A stretch of DNA of 64,000 nucleotides from Anaerolineales bacterium (lineage in GTDB: Bacteria; Chloroflexota; Anaerolineae; Anaerolineales; Villigracilaceae): NCBI GenBank assembly GCA_030834895.1, contig JAUQXA010000059.1:1-64000 (forward strand), given 5' to 3'. The position numbers and the translations under genes were made by a program. Below are positions 8,081-16,594 of the stretch, in pieces. The notes beneath the pieces are model-generated. The model made no database searches and was not told where the DNA came from. It saw nothing but the letters and a program-made list of their open reading frames with translations. The number at the start of each line of letters is the position of its first letter. Position 1 is the first letter of the stretch.

Positions 8081-9256
8081 ATGATAAAGCCGATCCGTTC
8101 GTTCCTTATCTCTGCATTGATGATTTCAATCCTGTCTGCTTGTTCCATTTTTGGCGGTAATGAAAACCAGGCCGCGATGGTGCAGGCAACCCCCACTTTG
8201 GCGCCCACGACCATCGAATTGACAGCGCAGGCAGACGCCACATCTCTGACTGCGGCGGGACAAATTATCAAATATACCTACACAATCAAGAATACCGGTG
8301 CGGCGGCTGTGCCGGGCATTATTGGTTTGACAAATGCGACCTGTCCGCCGATCAACACGGTCGGCAATCTGGATGGCAATCTGGATCCGGGGGAGTCTGT
8401 TGTTTGCACATCCCAGTATGCCGTTGTCCAGGCGGATATTGATAAAGGTTCGGTTACGAACGATGTGACTGCCACCGTTAATGGGATTAGTTCAAACCAC
8501 GCTGTCACGACGGTATCCAAAGCCCAACCCTCTGTCTTGAATCTGACTAAAACTGCCACACCCATGACTTACGACCAGGTCGGACAGCTTATCACCTATA
8601 ACTACGTCATCATGAACAGTGGGCCAACGGCTTTGGGCCCCGCCCAATTCACCGTAACCGATGCCGGCTTTAACTCTCCCTTTAATTGTGGTGATGCCAA
8701 TGCCAGCCTTCAACCCAATGGAACCCTGACTTGCGCCGCCATTTACGCCATCACCCAGGCAGATTTGGATCGAGGCTCTGTGGCAACCAGTGCAACCGTA
8801 TCGGGCGGTGGCGCGGCGGCTTCGCCGCCTGCCAGTGTCACGGTTACAAAGGGGGGCGCTGCTGTTGTCACCCCCGCACCGAATAATACAAACCTGACAG
8901 CAGGGTCAACGATACAGCATAAGGTGGTGGTTGGGGAATGGCTCTGGCAGATCGCCCGCTGTTATGGAGCCGATCCTGCCAAAACGGTACAGGCAAATTC
9001 GCAGCTAGCCGACCCGAGACGCATTTCACCGGACACAATTGTTACTGTGCCAAATATTGGAAGCGCTGGCAGGATTTACGGTCCGCCCTGTGTTGGGACT
9101 CACACCGTCCAGGCGGGGGAGACCTGGGCGTCCATCGCACAGAAATATAACGCCGATGCCCTTGTCCTGCAAATCGTCAACGGGAACGACCTGACAGTGG
9201 GACGTGTGTTGAAGGTCCCACTCAATTCAGCGGGCGTGGCGCAGCCTGCCAAATAG
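8081..9256 (+). CDS. Lipoprotein with DUF11-like repeats and two LysM domains
   Basis: A 391-residue surface protein. It has a lipoprotein signal peptide ending in the lipobox LSAC (Cys about residue 20), then two DUF11-type beta-sandwich repeats (about 45-150 and 155-265) with the TYTIKNTG and TYNYVIMNSG signatures. Two LysM-like units follow at the C-terminus (about 290-335, IQHKVVVGEWLWQIAR, and about 345-390, HTVQAGETWASIAQKY). LysM modules bind peptidoglycan or related glycans, so an envelope-organising role is likely. ATG 8081 follows aaggag by six bases; the in-frame TTG at 8063 precedes the ribosome-binding site and is rejected. A terminator follows directly. Confidence 0.9.
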   Translation: MIKPIRSFLISALMISILSACSIFGGNENQAAMVQATPTLAPTTIELTAQADATSLTAAGQIIKYTYTIKNTGAAAVPGIIGLTNATCPPINTVGNLDGNLDPGESVVCTSQYAVVQADIDKGSVTNDVTATVNGISSNHAVTTVSKAQPSVLNLTKTATPMTYDQVGQLITYNYVIMNSGPTALGPAQFTVTDAGFNSPFNCGDANASLQPNGTLTCAAIYAITQADLDRGSVATSATVSGGGAAASPPASVTVTKGGAAVVTPAPNNTNLTAGSTIQHKVVVGEWLWQIARCYGADPAKTVQANSQLADPRRISPDTIVTVPNIGSAGRIYGPPCVGTHTVQAGETWASIAQKYNADALVLQIVNGNDLTVGRVLKVPLNSAGVAQPAK

Positions 9257-9264
9257 AAGCTCAA

Positions 9265-9299
9265 AGGAGACAGTCACTGGCTAAAAGTGACTGTCTCCT
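9265..9299. terminator. Hairpin terminator after the LysM lipoprotein
   Basis: The arms aggagacagtcact and agtgactgtctcct are perfect 14-base complements with a seven-base loop. It lies between convergent genes and probably serves both. Confidence 0.85.
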
Positions 9300-9303
9300 G
9301 CGT

Positions 9304-9522
9304 TTATTCCAGAAGTTTGATGTTCTTTGGGTTGAAAACTGAGATGTGCTTTGTGCCAAGTGCGGATTGCGCTGCTTCATCTAATTCAACCCAGTAGAAA
9401 CCACGGTGTTCCGAATAGGGGTCTATCTCGAACACCACGCCCTTGTACCAGCCTTCTTTTTCCCCGAATTTGGTATCGAGGTAAATCTTTACCCTATCGC
9501 CAACGCGAATTGCCTCAGCCAT
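9304..9522 (-). CDS. Small beta-rich hypothetical protein
   Basis: The 72-residue product starts MAEAIRVGDRVKIYLD and has the pattern of a small barrel (VGDRVKIY, WYKGVVFEIDP, GFYWVELD), as in KOW or SH3-like folds. I cannot name a family. It starts six bases after the stop of the D-aminopeptidase gene, and its Shine-Dalgarno (aagg) lies within the last codons of that gene, so the two are co-transcribed and probably translationally coupled. The gene ends five bases from the shared terminator. Confidence 0.75.
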   Translation of the reverse strand: MAEAIRVGDRVKIYLDTKFGEKEGWYKGVVFEIDPYSEHRGFYWVELDEAAQSALGTKHISVFNPKNIKLLE

Positions 9523-9528
9523 GAGTTT

Positions 9529-10353
9529 TTACCTTGCCAGCGCGAGCATCGTGCGGAACGCAAGGTAGATCGTCACCATGTCGGACGCCACATATTCGAC
9601 GCGACGTTCCACCGTCCGTATGGCGTGCGGCATCAGCGCGGCTTTATCGGCCATCTCTGATTGTTCGAATTTCACCGTCAGGTTGATCGGCTTGGTCACT
9701 TTGAGAGGTTTCGGCGCCTTCTTGCTTTTCAGGTTGATTACCGCGCGCCTGGCGGTTTCTTCGATCAGTTTGCTGGTCACTGTGGGCGGTAAACACTCTG
9801 CGGACATGCGTCCGACCGCCTTCTTGACCTGTGCAACCTCGATCTTGCTGCCGAAAAACTCCCGAACTTCTGCACACAAGGTTTGATCTCCTGATGCCAT
9901 GATGACAGGGACATTGAAATGTCCGCAGACCGCGCCGTTTAGCCCGGCTTCGCCAAATGCCTGACCGTTGATCCACAAGCCAGACACATGCTCGTCAGAC
10001 CAGGTGTGGTCAAGGATGGCATTGACCGCGCCCATCCGCCCGTGGTAGCCGATAAACATTACACCGTCCACGTTTTCGTCCACGCCCTGCACCATTGAAA
10101 GACGGGAGGGTGAGCCCGAATTTAACGTCGCTCGTGGATCCAATTCTTCAATCAGGATGTTCCTCCCGTTGCTGTGACCATCTGTAACTGTGACGGATGT
10201 CGCCCCGCCTGTGAATGCGCCTCGAATGGCGGCGTTCACATCCCCAGTCATCAGCCTGCGGAAGCGCTGATATTCGGCATGGCTGGGGTTGACCTGATCC
10301 CAATGCACCACACCAGTGATGCCTTCCATGTCTGCGGCAATTAGAATTTTCAT
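9529..10353 (-). CDS. dppA: M55 family D-aminopeptidase (DppA-like)
   Basis: A zinc peptidase that releases N-terminal D-amino acids, for example from D-Ala-D-Ala-type peptides derived from cell wall. The family motifs are clear: DMEGITG at residues 8-14, VTDGHSNGRN with the metal-binding Asp and His, GYHGRMG, and DHTWSD with the catalytic-site His. The 274-residue length is typical. An aaggagac ribosome-binding site precedes ATG 10353. It is the first gene of a two-gene unit with the small protein at 9304. No dipeptide transporter genes lie beside it, unlike the classical dpp operon. Confidence 0.9.
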   Translation of the reverse strand: MKILIAADMEGITGVVHWDQVNPSHAEYQRFRRLMTGDVNAAIRGAFTGGATSVTVTDGHSNGRNILIEELDPRATLNSGSPSRLSMVQGVDENVDGVMFIGYHGRMGAVNAILDHTWSDEHVSGLWINGQAFGEAGLNGAVCGHFNVPVIMASGDQTLCAEVREFFGSKIEVAQVKKAVGRMSAECLPPTVTSKLIEETARRAVINLKSKKAPKPLKVTKPINLTVKFEQSEMADKAALMPHAIRTVERRVEYVASDMVTIYLAFRTMLALAR

Positions 10354-10423
10354 ACCGTCTCCTTGATGTTGGGTTTACAAAATATGGATTTTTATTGCGC
10401 CCTTAATTTTACTTCTTAAATGC

Positions 10424-10454
10424 GAGAGCCGCGCTTGCGTGGAGCGCGGCTCTC
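10424..10454. terminator. GC-rich hairpin between dppA and the MFS gene
   Basis: The arms gagagccgcgc and gcgcggctctc are perfect 11-base complements with a nine-base loop. On the minus strand it lies just after the MFS stop codon. A T run is lacking, so termination efficiency is uncertain. Confidence 0.6.
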
Positions 10455-10470
10455 TGTTGAAGAGGAGGTG

Positions 10471-11709
10471 CTAATCTGCCGCAGCAGGTTCAGCAAGTAC
10501 AGGAGCGGGTGAGTGGTGGATTTTGTCGAGGACGATATAGCCGATCATGGTCATGACACCGAGGATGCCGCAGGCAATCCACAACCAGTTGGGTGAGGCG
10601 CTGTCAAGAAGCAGACCTGCCAGATAAGGTCCGCCCGCGAAGGCGATACCCCATGAAAGCCCCGAAACGGCCATGTAACGTCCGCGCATTTCTTCGGGAG
10701 CAAAACTCGCCACCAGTGTCTGCTGGAAGGGAGTGAAAACCATCTCGCCGATAGTGATGACGATCATGGCGACTGCGAACATCATGTAGGTGGAGGTGAA
10801 CCCGTACATGGCGAAACCGATTCCATACAGGGCGGCGCCGGCAGCCAGCATCAGCATGGGCTTGAAGCGTTCCAGTTTGCGTGCCACCCAGAATTGGAAC
10901 ACCACCACGATGACCGCGTTCAGGCTGATCAGATAGCCGTACCCAATTTCGGGGATGCCGTGATTGTCGCGCAGGTATACTCCCAGCGTGGTGTTGAAGT
11001 TCATGTAGATCAAGGTGGTCATCACACTGACGACAACAAACGCCACAAACGGGATGTCTTTGAAGACTCTGCCGTAACCCGCGAAGGATTGAGACATGCT
11101 CTCAGGCTTGGCATCGGGATGGGCGGCTGGTTTGGTCTCGGGCAGGTAGAGGACGACAACTGCGGTTGCAAGCAGGCTGATGACCGCATCCACAATGAAG
11201 AGTAGAAGGTAGGATTTTGCGATCAGCAATCCCGCCACGGCCGGGGCGATGATGACTGCCAGGTTGAATACTACGCGGATGATGCCGTAACCTTCGGCAC
11301 GTTTCTCTTCGGGCAAGAGGTCGGCAACCACGGCTTCGTGGGCGGGCCCGCCAATGTGGGCAAGCGTGCCGACGATAATCGAGACCGCGGCGAAAGCGCC
11401 GAGCGTGGGAGCAAATCCCATTCCCAGGGCGCTCAAGGAGGAAAGCACAAGGCTGAAGATGATGACGCCCTTGCGTCCCATGCGGTCTGTCAACGCGCCG
11501 CCGAGGGCGCTGCCCACAAAGCCCGAAACCGAGAAGACCGCGAACAACATTCCCACAGCGGACATGCCGATGTCGAACTTCTCCGTCAGGTAAAGGGCGA
11601 AGAACGGATAGAGCATGAATCCGCCGAAGCGGTCGATGAACACGATCACGTTGTATATCCAAAATGCCCGCGGATATTCGTGATATATCTTTTTAAAGTT
11701 CGCCAACAT
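10471..11709 (-). CDS. Major facilitator superfamily transporter (drug/multidrug efflux type)
   Basis: A 412-residue inner-membrane transporter with about 12 spans. The MFS signature between helices 2 and 3 is present (GGALTDRMGRKG). The N-terminus FWIYNVIVFIDRFGGF is typical of the DHA1 efflux branch. ATG 11709 follows an agagag site on this strand; in-frame codons further upstream would add 46 unlikely polar residues. The gene belongs with the two minus-strand genes upstream of it: a 79-residue protein and an ArsR-type regulator. That suggests a regulator-controlled export unit, although the substrate is unknown. Confidence 0.88.
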   Translation of the reverse strand: MLANFKKIYHEYPRAFWIYNVIVFIDRFGGFMLYPFFALYLTEKFDIGMSAVGMLFAVFSVSGFVGSALGGALTDRMGRKGVIIFSLVLSSLSALGMGFAPTLGAFAAVSIIVGTLAHIGGPAHEAVVADLLPEEKRAEGYGIIRVVFNLAVIIAPAVAGLLIAKSYLLLFIVDAVISLLATAVVVLYLPETKPAAHPDAKPESMSQSFAGYGRVFKDIPFVAFVVVSVMTTLIYMNFNTTLGVYLRDNHGIPEIGYGYLISLNAVIVVVFQFWVARKLERFKPMLMLAAGAALYGIGFAMYGFTSTYMMFAVAMIVITIGEMVFTPFQQTLVASFAPEEMRGRYMAVSGLSWGIAFAGGPYLAGLLLDSASPNWLWIACGILGVMTMIGYIVLDKIHHSPAPVLAEPAAAD

Positions 11710-11731
11710 TTTTTCTCTCTTGTTAAATTTG

Positions 11732-11757
11732 GAGTCAGACAGCAGGCTGTCTGACTC
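11732..11757. repeat. Perfect intergenic hairpin
   Basis: The 11-base perfect stem gagtcagacag / ctgtctgactc has a four-base loop cagg. It sits between the 79-residue gene and the MFS gene. The GAGTC edges are shared with the hairpins at 14916 and 63975. Confidence 0.6.
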
Positions 11758-11773
11758 GCGGCGCTTGCGAATT

Positions 11774-12013
11774 CTAGTGCGCGTACCCCTGTCTGGACGA
11801 AGTGACGCGGTTCCGTGGCATTTCGTAGCGTTCGACCAAACTTTCACCGCGCGCGATCAACCACTCACCAAAACTTTGCATGGCGCGCGTGAACCAATTG
11901 GGGTGGTACACCCTGGCTTTCAGCGCCTGTTCCTGCAAGCGGATGCTATCCATTTCGCGAAGAACGTCTCTCCGTCGTTCCTCCACCATGTACTCTTCCA
12001 AAAGCGAATTCAT
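11774..12013 (-). CDS. Small charged hypothetical protein
   Basis: The 79-residue product is highly charged and helical, with N-terminal EEYMVEERRRDVLREMDS and a central hydrophobic patch NWFTRAMQSFGEWLIARG that may be an amphipathic membrane-associated helix. No family was recognised. Translation is well supported by aaggag a few bases before ATG 12013. It lies 17 bases after the regulator gene and upstream of the MFS exporter, so the three are likely one transcript. Confidence 0.7.
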   Translation of the reverse strand: MNSLLEEYMVEERRRDVLREMDSIRLQEQALKARVYHPNWFTRAMQSFGEWLIARGESLVERYEMPRNRVTSSRQGYAH

Positions 12014-12030
12014 GTTAAATCTCCTTCTGT

Positions 12031-13134
12031 CTATTGCTGATCCAATAAAAAGGCCGATACCGCCTTTAGCGTTTTCTCGATGCGGTCATGATTCAATGTG
12101 TAAGCCTTTGCGCCGTTTACTCTCCTTTCCTGCAAATATCCGTTTGCGGTCAACTGTCCCAGGTAGCGGGAAACACTAGGTTGACTGAGTTTGAGCGCGT
12201 CCATAACCTCGTTGGAACGCATCTCGCCATTCTTCGCAACTATCTGTAGAATTTGCAGCCTTGTTTCGTCTGCCAGCGCGGACAGCTTGCTGACGATCTC
12301 CGCGCGGTCCAATTCGGGGACCTGCACATCCGACCCTTCGGGGAGGTGGGCGCCGAAGATCACGTGGTAATCACCTCCCGCCCATGTGAGATGGATGTAA
12401 GGTCCCATGTGCGCGTTCGGGACGAAGTAGACCTCACGTGCCGCCTCGACTTCGCCTGCCCATTTCATATCCTGCAATTCCTTGCCGGTCACAAACTGGA
12501 CGATCTCGGCGCGGGTCATGTCGCTCATGTCGATTTTATTGAACGCCTTTGCCGTCTGTTCGAGCATCGGTAACACGCGGTTCCATTCGGCTTGTAGATA
12601 ATTTTTCCAAAACCAGCGGATGTGCCCAGTCACCAGTTGCTTGAGCGCGGCAGGATCGATTACATATTGCCAGGCGCGGGTTTCCATTTCCACATCGATC
12701 CACTCTTCGCCAAAACGGCGTTTGAGGAACGCAACGTAATTTTCGGCAGACGAAAGTACCTCATCCCATTTGACGGGTTTGTTCTTTTCCTTTTTGCACT
12801 CATCCGTCATACAGACCTTGCTGTATGCGTCCAGTAACCGTTCCCTGAGGACTGAGGGCGCAGTCGCTTCCAACTCATCCATATACGTTTCGAACGAAAC
12901 ATCGTTCCTCTGCGGCAGGATGGCGTAATGAAAGCCGATGGTCACCAGGTGGTGACGGGCTAATTCTTCTGTGGACATTTGCTCGCGGGTTTTGGATACC
13001 CATTCATGAAAGCCAGGATCGTCCTTTGCTTTGGAGATGACAACCATGCTGTTAAAGGCGTTGATTGCTGGCTCAACTGTCACTATTTTATTTTCGACAT
13101 GTGTTTTTTCAAGGTTAAGTGCAAAAGGGGACAT
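12031..13134 (-). CDS. ArsR-type winged-helix transcriptional regulator with large N-terminal domain
   Basis: The 367-residue protein carries the DNA-binding domain at its C-terminus: about residues 280-367 contain LADETRLQILQIV, then the recognition helix LKLSQPSVSRYLGQL and the wing YLQERRVNGAKAY. The ArsR fold is unmistakable, but the family is usually about 100 residues. Here some 270 residues precede it, as in the DUF5937 group, presumably a ligand-sensing domain. It heads a likely operon with the 79-residue protein and the MFS exporter, so control of export is a reasonable inference. A 13-base palindrome upstream may be its operator. Confidence 0.85.
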   Translation of the reverse strand: MSPFALNLEKTHVENKIVTVEPAINAFNSMVVISKAKDDPGFHEWVSKTREQMSTEELARHHLVTIGFHYAILPQRNDVSFETYMDELEATAPSVLRERLLDAYSKVCMTDECKKEKNKPVKWDEVLSSAENYVAFLKRRFGEEWIDVEMETRAWQYVIDPAALKQLVTGHIRWFWKNYLQAEWNRVLPMLEQTAKAFNKIDMSDMTRAEIVQFVTGKELQDMKWAGEVEAAREVYFVPNAHMGPYIHLTWAGGDYHVIFGAHLPEGSDVQVPELDRAEIVSKLSALADETRLQILQIVAKNGEMRSNEVMDALKLSQPSVSRYLGQLTANGYLQERRVNGAKAYTLNHDRIEKTLKAVSAFLLDQQ

Positions 13135-13162
13135 ATTTTCTCTTTGATATTCTACTATTCGT

Positions 13163-13175
13163 ATTATTGAATAAT
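13163..13175. promoter_or_regulatory. Possible operator of the ArsR-type regulator
   Basis: attatt-g-aataat is a perfect palindrome about 30 bases upstream of the regulator start codon, within an AT-rich leader. ArsR-family proteins commonly bind such short AT-rich palindromes at their own promoters. This is a prediction from position and symmetry only. Confidence 0.35.
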
Positions 13176-13218
13176 TCAGATTTTACAATAATATGGATAC
13201 TTTGTCAAGTGAAAACAA

Positions 13219-13250
13219 AAACTCCCTGCCAATTGTCTGGACAGGGAGTT
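13219..13250 (-). terminator. Terminator of the LysM/zinc-ribbon gene
   Basis: The arms aactccctg (13220-13228) and cagggagtt (13242-13250) form a hairpin that on the minus strand is followed by TTTTGTTTTC. It lies 28 bases after the stop codon of the gene at 13279. Confidence 0.85.
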
Positions 13251-13278
13251 GATTTGACTCAACCGATTTGGTCTAACT

Positions 13279-14448
13279 CTACGGGCTAGGTGTGCCCGCA
13301 ACGGCAACCCCGACCCAGGTGAAAACGTGCTTCTCGCTGGCAGCGCCAGCATTAACCCAGACGGGCTGACCCTGGTTGTCGGTTCCAGCCTGGCGGACAG
13401 AGGTGACCCACCAGCGCAGGACATGCGCCACATTATCCTTCGGGCGGAAGGAGGTTGGGACGATGTACTTGGTGTCTGTCACATAATCGGTCAGGCGGCG
13501 GGTCTGGTCGGAGGTGACATCTTCCACTGTGATCTGATAGGCTTCTGCGTCGCGCAGGGTTCCGACTGATGCCCATTGCAGGGTGACTACGTCATTTGCC
13601 AATGTGAAAGCAGCGCCGTCCGCAGGCAGGAGCAGATTTGGGGCGGGGTAGGGCGGCGGGATGGTCGGTGTTGGTGTGGGCCCGGGCGTGGCGGCGCGTC
13701 GGCAAAGCGGAACCAGCAGCGTTTCACCAGTGAAGACATTATCGGTCGTCTTGCCGTTGAATTCCTTGATCGCCTCAGGCGGGACCGCATAATTTGCTGC
13801 AATCGTCGAAAGGGTATCGCCATCCTGCACGGTGATCGGGACAGTTTCACAATTTTCCCTAGTTGCCTCTGCGGGCAGAGGGGTGTTGGTCGGCGGTGGC
13901 GGCGGGGTGGCGGTTGGATAAGGAATCTTGAGTTTTTGTCCCACGCTGATCGGACAACTGGCGGGCAGGTTATTCTCGATGATGATGCTCTGAACCGAAA
14001 CGCGGAATTGTGCCGCGATGAATCCACAGGTGCCGTCGCCCTCAGCCACTGTGTAATCGAAGGGTGGGATGTTGGTGGCCGTGGGAATATCGGTAGGTTG
14101 CAGGGTGGCGGTGACTGTCGGCGTGATGGTGGGGGTCTCGGTTGGGGTGGCGGTTTCCACTGAATCGAAGGTTCCCTCAGGCGCGCTTGCCCGCAGCGAG
14201 ATGAACGATATGACCCCAACGAGAATGACCACCACGGCGAGGACGCCAACTGCGACAGGCAGGCTTAACGTAACCATGGGCATGCGGCTGGCTTGAACCG
14301 ATTTCTCCACCTTCTTGGCGGAGGACTTGGTCTCGACCTTTGCCGCAAACTCTGTGCCGCACACCAGGCAGCGCGCCGCGTTTTCACTCAGGCGCGTTCC
14401 ACAGGTGGGGCAGATTTTTGTTTTATTTGGATTGGATTCTAGACTCAT
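13279..14448 (-). CDS. Membrane-anchored zinc-ribbon protein with two LysM domains
   Basis: The 389-residue product has an N-terminal zinc ribbon (CPTCG and CLVCG at about 13-34), a basic linker and a single membrane span at about 63-87 (VAVGVLAVVVILVGVISFI). A Thr/Pro-rich stalk follows, then two LysM domains (about 132-175 and 200-245, the second with VQDGDTLSTIAANYAV). The C-terminus (270-380) looks like a fibronectin-III or Ig-like sandwich. It thus has a cytoplasmic metal-binding head and an extracytoplasmic peptidoglycan-binding part. This zinc-ribbon/TM/LysM plan is seen in Chloroflexota surface proteins; the role is unknown. It is followed by its own terminator. Confidence 0.85.
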   Translation of the reverse strand: MSLESNPNKTKICPTCGTRLSENAARCLVCGTEFAAKVETKSSAKKVEKSVQASRMPMVTLSLPVAVGVLAVVVILVGVISFISLRASAPEGTFDSVETATPTETPTITPTVTATLQPTDIPTATNIPPFDYTVAEGDGTCGFIAAQFRVSVQSIIIENNLPASCPISVGQKLKIPYPTATPPPPPTNTPLPAEATRENCETVPITVQDGDTLSTIAANYAVPPEAIKEFNGKTTDNVFTGETLLVPLCRRAATPGPTPTPTIPPPYPAPNLLLPADGAAFTLANDVVTLQWASVGTLRDAEAYQITVEDVTSDQTRRLTDYVTDTKYIVPTSFRPKDNVAHVLRWWVTSVRQAGTDNQGQPVWVNAGAASEKHVFTWVGVAVAGTPSP

Positions 14449-14477
14449 ACGAAAAAATTATACCTTGAATCGGGTAT

Positions 14478-14571
14478 GTCATTGCGAGGCGTTTTTGTTC
14501 TTAACCGAAGCAGCCTCCCAACGCTAGGAGATTGCTTTGTCGGGAAGAACCAGCGCCCTCCTCGCAATGAC
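14478..14571. repeat. Miniature element bounded by GTCATTGCGAGG inverted repeats
   Basis: A 94-base unit begins with gtcattgcgagg (14478-14489) and ends with its exact reverse complement (14560-14571). Internally it holds gaagcagcctccc and ggagattgcttt, also partly complementary. This matches a widespread class of dispersed intergenic elements with cattgcgagg ends. No open frame is present. Confidence 0.7.
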
Positions 14572-14575
14572 ATAA

Positions 14576-14863
14576 TTAAAGTCCCTCTACGACTACCATG
14601 TTTGTTTTGGCATATTTATGGCGCAGGGCGCGGGCGGGCGCATACTCTTTGGAATTCAACCATGCCTTTGCCTGCTCCGTGGACGGGAATTCCAGAATGA
14701 CGAGGCGCTTCGCCTGCCAGTCGCCTTCGAGTGTTTCGTTGGGACCGCCGCGCGCAAGATATTTTCCGCCGTACATTTTCACCGCTTCGGGCGCAAGTTT
14801 GACGTACTCCTTATATCCTTCAGGATCGGTGATTTCGATGTCCACAATTACGTAAGCTGTCAT
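14576..14863 (-). CDS. DUF1330 family protein
   Basis: The 95-residue product begins MTAYVIVDIEITDPEGYKEY and contains the family-typical GGKYLARGG and RLVILEFPS, followed by a C-terminal AWLNSKEYAPARALRH. DUF1330 proteins adopt a ferredoxin-like dimeric alpha/beta-barrel fold related to monooxygenase-like ABM domains; their reaction is unknown. ATG 14863 follows aagga on this strand, and upstream in-frame codons lack support. It is flanked on one side by the GTCATTGCGAGG element and on the other by a hairpin, and seems to be transcribed alone. Confidence 0.9.
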   Translation of the reverse strand: MTAYVIVDIEITDPEGYKEYVKLAPEAVKMYGGKYLARGGPNETLEGDWQAKRLVILEFPSTEQAKAWLNSKEYAPARALRHKYAKTNMVVVEGL

Positions 14864-14915
14864 GGTTTTTTCCTTGAATTGATTATGGAGGTAAACGCTT
14901 CGCATCCAGATTTTT

Positions 14916-14942
14916 GACTCAACGTCGGGAGACGTTGGAGTC
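14916..14942. repeat. Hairpin with GTCGGGAGAC core
   Basis: gactc-aacgtc-ggga-gacgtt-g-gagtc is a stem with a single bulged G and a GGGA loop, lying between the DUF1330 and CorC-type genes. The same core and loop occur at 63975-63994 with a different stem. Confidence 0.6.
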
Positions 14943-14947
14943 CAATG

Positions 14948-16234
14948 CTACTGCGCCTTCGGCAATGTAGTGACCAGCACCTTGTCCACGCGACGGCCGT
15001 CCATATCCATCACCTCGAAGCGGTAGCCATTCCACTCGAAGTTGTCAGCAGACTGTGGTACACGTCCGAGGGAAGTCATCATAAAGCCGCTCAAAGTCTC
15101 GTATTCATCCTCGTGCGGCAGGGTGTTGAAGTTGAACAACTCCTTGAATTCATCCACCTCCAACATGCCGTCCAGCAGCCATGAACCATCCTGCCTTTGG
15201 GTGGCTTGCGGTTCCTCGAACTCCATCGCACCGACAATCTCTTCCAGAATGTCATTGATCGTGAGCAATCCCTGTAAACCACCGAATTCATCCACCACTA
15301 GCAGCAGTTCGGTATTCTTTTCCTTGAACAGTTCCAACGCACGCGAGGCAAACATGGTTTCGGGTATGAAGAATGCGGGCTTAAGCAGGGATTTCAGGTC
15401 GAATTCCTTGCCAGACAAACTTTCGATCAGCAGATCACGCGATTTGACAATACCGACGATGGTATCCAGCGAATCCTGCCTGACGGGGAAACGCGAAAAC
15501 GGGCAATCGGCAATTTTTCTCCTGATCTCTTCGATCGTGTCGGTAATATCCAGCCAGACGATTTCCGTACGCGGAGTCATCAATGAATACACGCGTGAAT
15601 CGCCGAGGCTGAAAACGCCCTCCACCATTTCCTGCTCGGCTTCCTGAAAGACCCCTGCCTGTGTTCCCTGACTGATAAGCATTTGAAGTTCCTCTTCTGT
15701 AATGGGGGGTTCAGAGGAAGCATTGACCCCGAACAGGCGTAGAACAAAATTTGTCGCCCCGCTCATCAGTTTGACCAATGGGGAGAAAACTTTTGAAATG
15801 AAGAGCATCGGTCCAGCTACAATCTGGGCAATTTTTTCCGGGCTGTTAAGCCCCAGCCTTTTGGGTACCAGTTCCCCCAGCCAGATGGTCAATACGGTGA
15901 TGACCACCACCACAATGCCCAGCGCAATCGATTCGCTGTATTCGCCAATGTAGGGAACATTTTGCATCGCCGCCGCCAGAAATTCTGAAACCGTTGCACC
16001 GCCGACCGCGCCTGCCAGAACCCCGATCAATGTAATACCGATTTGAATGGTGGACAGGAAGATATTTGGGTCTTCTATTAATTTGAGCGCCGAAGCCGAT
16101 GATTTATTGCCCTCGCCCGCCTGTTGCTGCAGACGCGCCTTGCGCGAAGCGACCAGCGCAGCTTCTGACATGGCAAGAAGCGCATTTATTAATATCAGAA
16201 CTAAAATCAGCAGTATTTCATTGGCAATGCTCAT
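14948..16234 (-). CDS. CNNM/CorC-HlyC family membrane protein (DUF21 plus CBS pair)
   Basis: A 428-residue protein with an N-terminal DUF21/CNNM transmembrane domain (about 1-190, starting MSIANEILLILVLILINALLAMSEAAL). A cytoplasmic CBS-domain pair follows (about 205-330, with MTPRTEIVWLD and VDEFGGLQGLLT), then a C-terminal CorC/HlyC domain (about 340-425). These proteins are implicated in magnesium and cobalt efflux or related ion transport. ATG 16234 follows aaggaa; the in-frame ATG 33 bases upstream lacks a site. It is likely monocistronic, with a 213-base gap to the next gene. Confidence 0.92.
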   Translation of the reverse strand: MSIANEILLILVLILINALLAMSEAALVASRKARLQQQAGEGNKSSASALKLIEDPNIFLSTIQIGITLIGVLAGAVGGATVSEFLAAAMQNVPYIGEYSESIALGIVVVVITVLTIWLGELVPKRLGLNSPEKIAQIVAGPMLFISKVFSPLVKLMSGATNFVLRLFGVNASSEPPITEEELQMLISQGTQAGVFQEAEQEMVEGVFSLGDSRVYSLMTPRTEIVWLDITDTIEEIRRKIADCPFSRFPVRQDSLDTIVGIVKSRDLLIESLSGKEFDLKSLLKPAFFIPETMFASRALELFKEKNTELLLVVDEFGGLQGLLTINDILEEIVGAMEFEEPQATQRQDGSWLLDGMLEVDEFKELFNFNTLPHEDEYETLSGFMMTSLGRVPQSADNFEWNGYRFEVMDMDGRRVDKVLVTTLPKAQ

Positions 16235-16447
16235 GGGTTCCTTATTGCTTATTAATCTAAAAATCAAAGGCGTTTTACGGGATTAAAGACATCAAACCGC
16301 GAAAGTCAATTCGCGGCAAAAAATCTCTTTCGTCAATTGGGTTGAACGAATTTCTATTGGGAAGACAATGGAAGAACCTAAATCAGGCTCCATGGGAGGT
16401 TCAGACATGGTGATTATAAAAATACTCAGCCTTATTGTACCTGAAAG

Positions 16448-16594
16448 TTACTTCTTTTTATCAATTTTCTTCTCGATATTTTTCAGGCGTTTGTCCATGT
16501 CCGCGTAAAACCGTTTCCACATCACAGGCAGGATGAGAAGCATCAGAATGACGCCGCAGGTGAGCGCCAATTCTGCCACGCTGATGTGGAACAT
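16448..16594 (-). CDS. 48-residue single-span membrane protein coupled to selD
   Basis: Its ATG (16594-16592) shares one base with the TAA stop of selD, and gagg lies just upstream within the end of selD, so translation is probably coupled. The product starts MFHISVAELALTCGVILML, has one hydrophobic span (about residues 7-26) and a lysine-rich tail (RLKNIEKKIDKKK) that would lie in the cytoplasm. No family was recognised. Its link to selenium metabolism is only positional. Confidence 0.65.
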   Translation of the reverse strand: MFHISVAELALTCGVILMLLILPVMWKRFYADMDKRLKNIEKKIDKKK

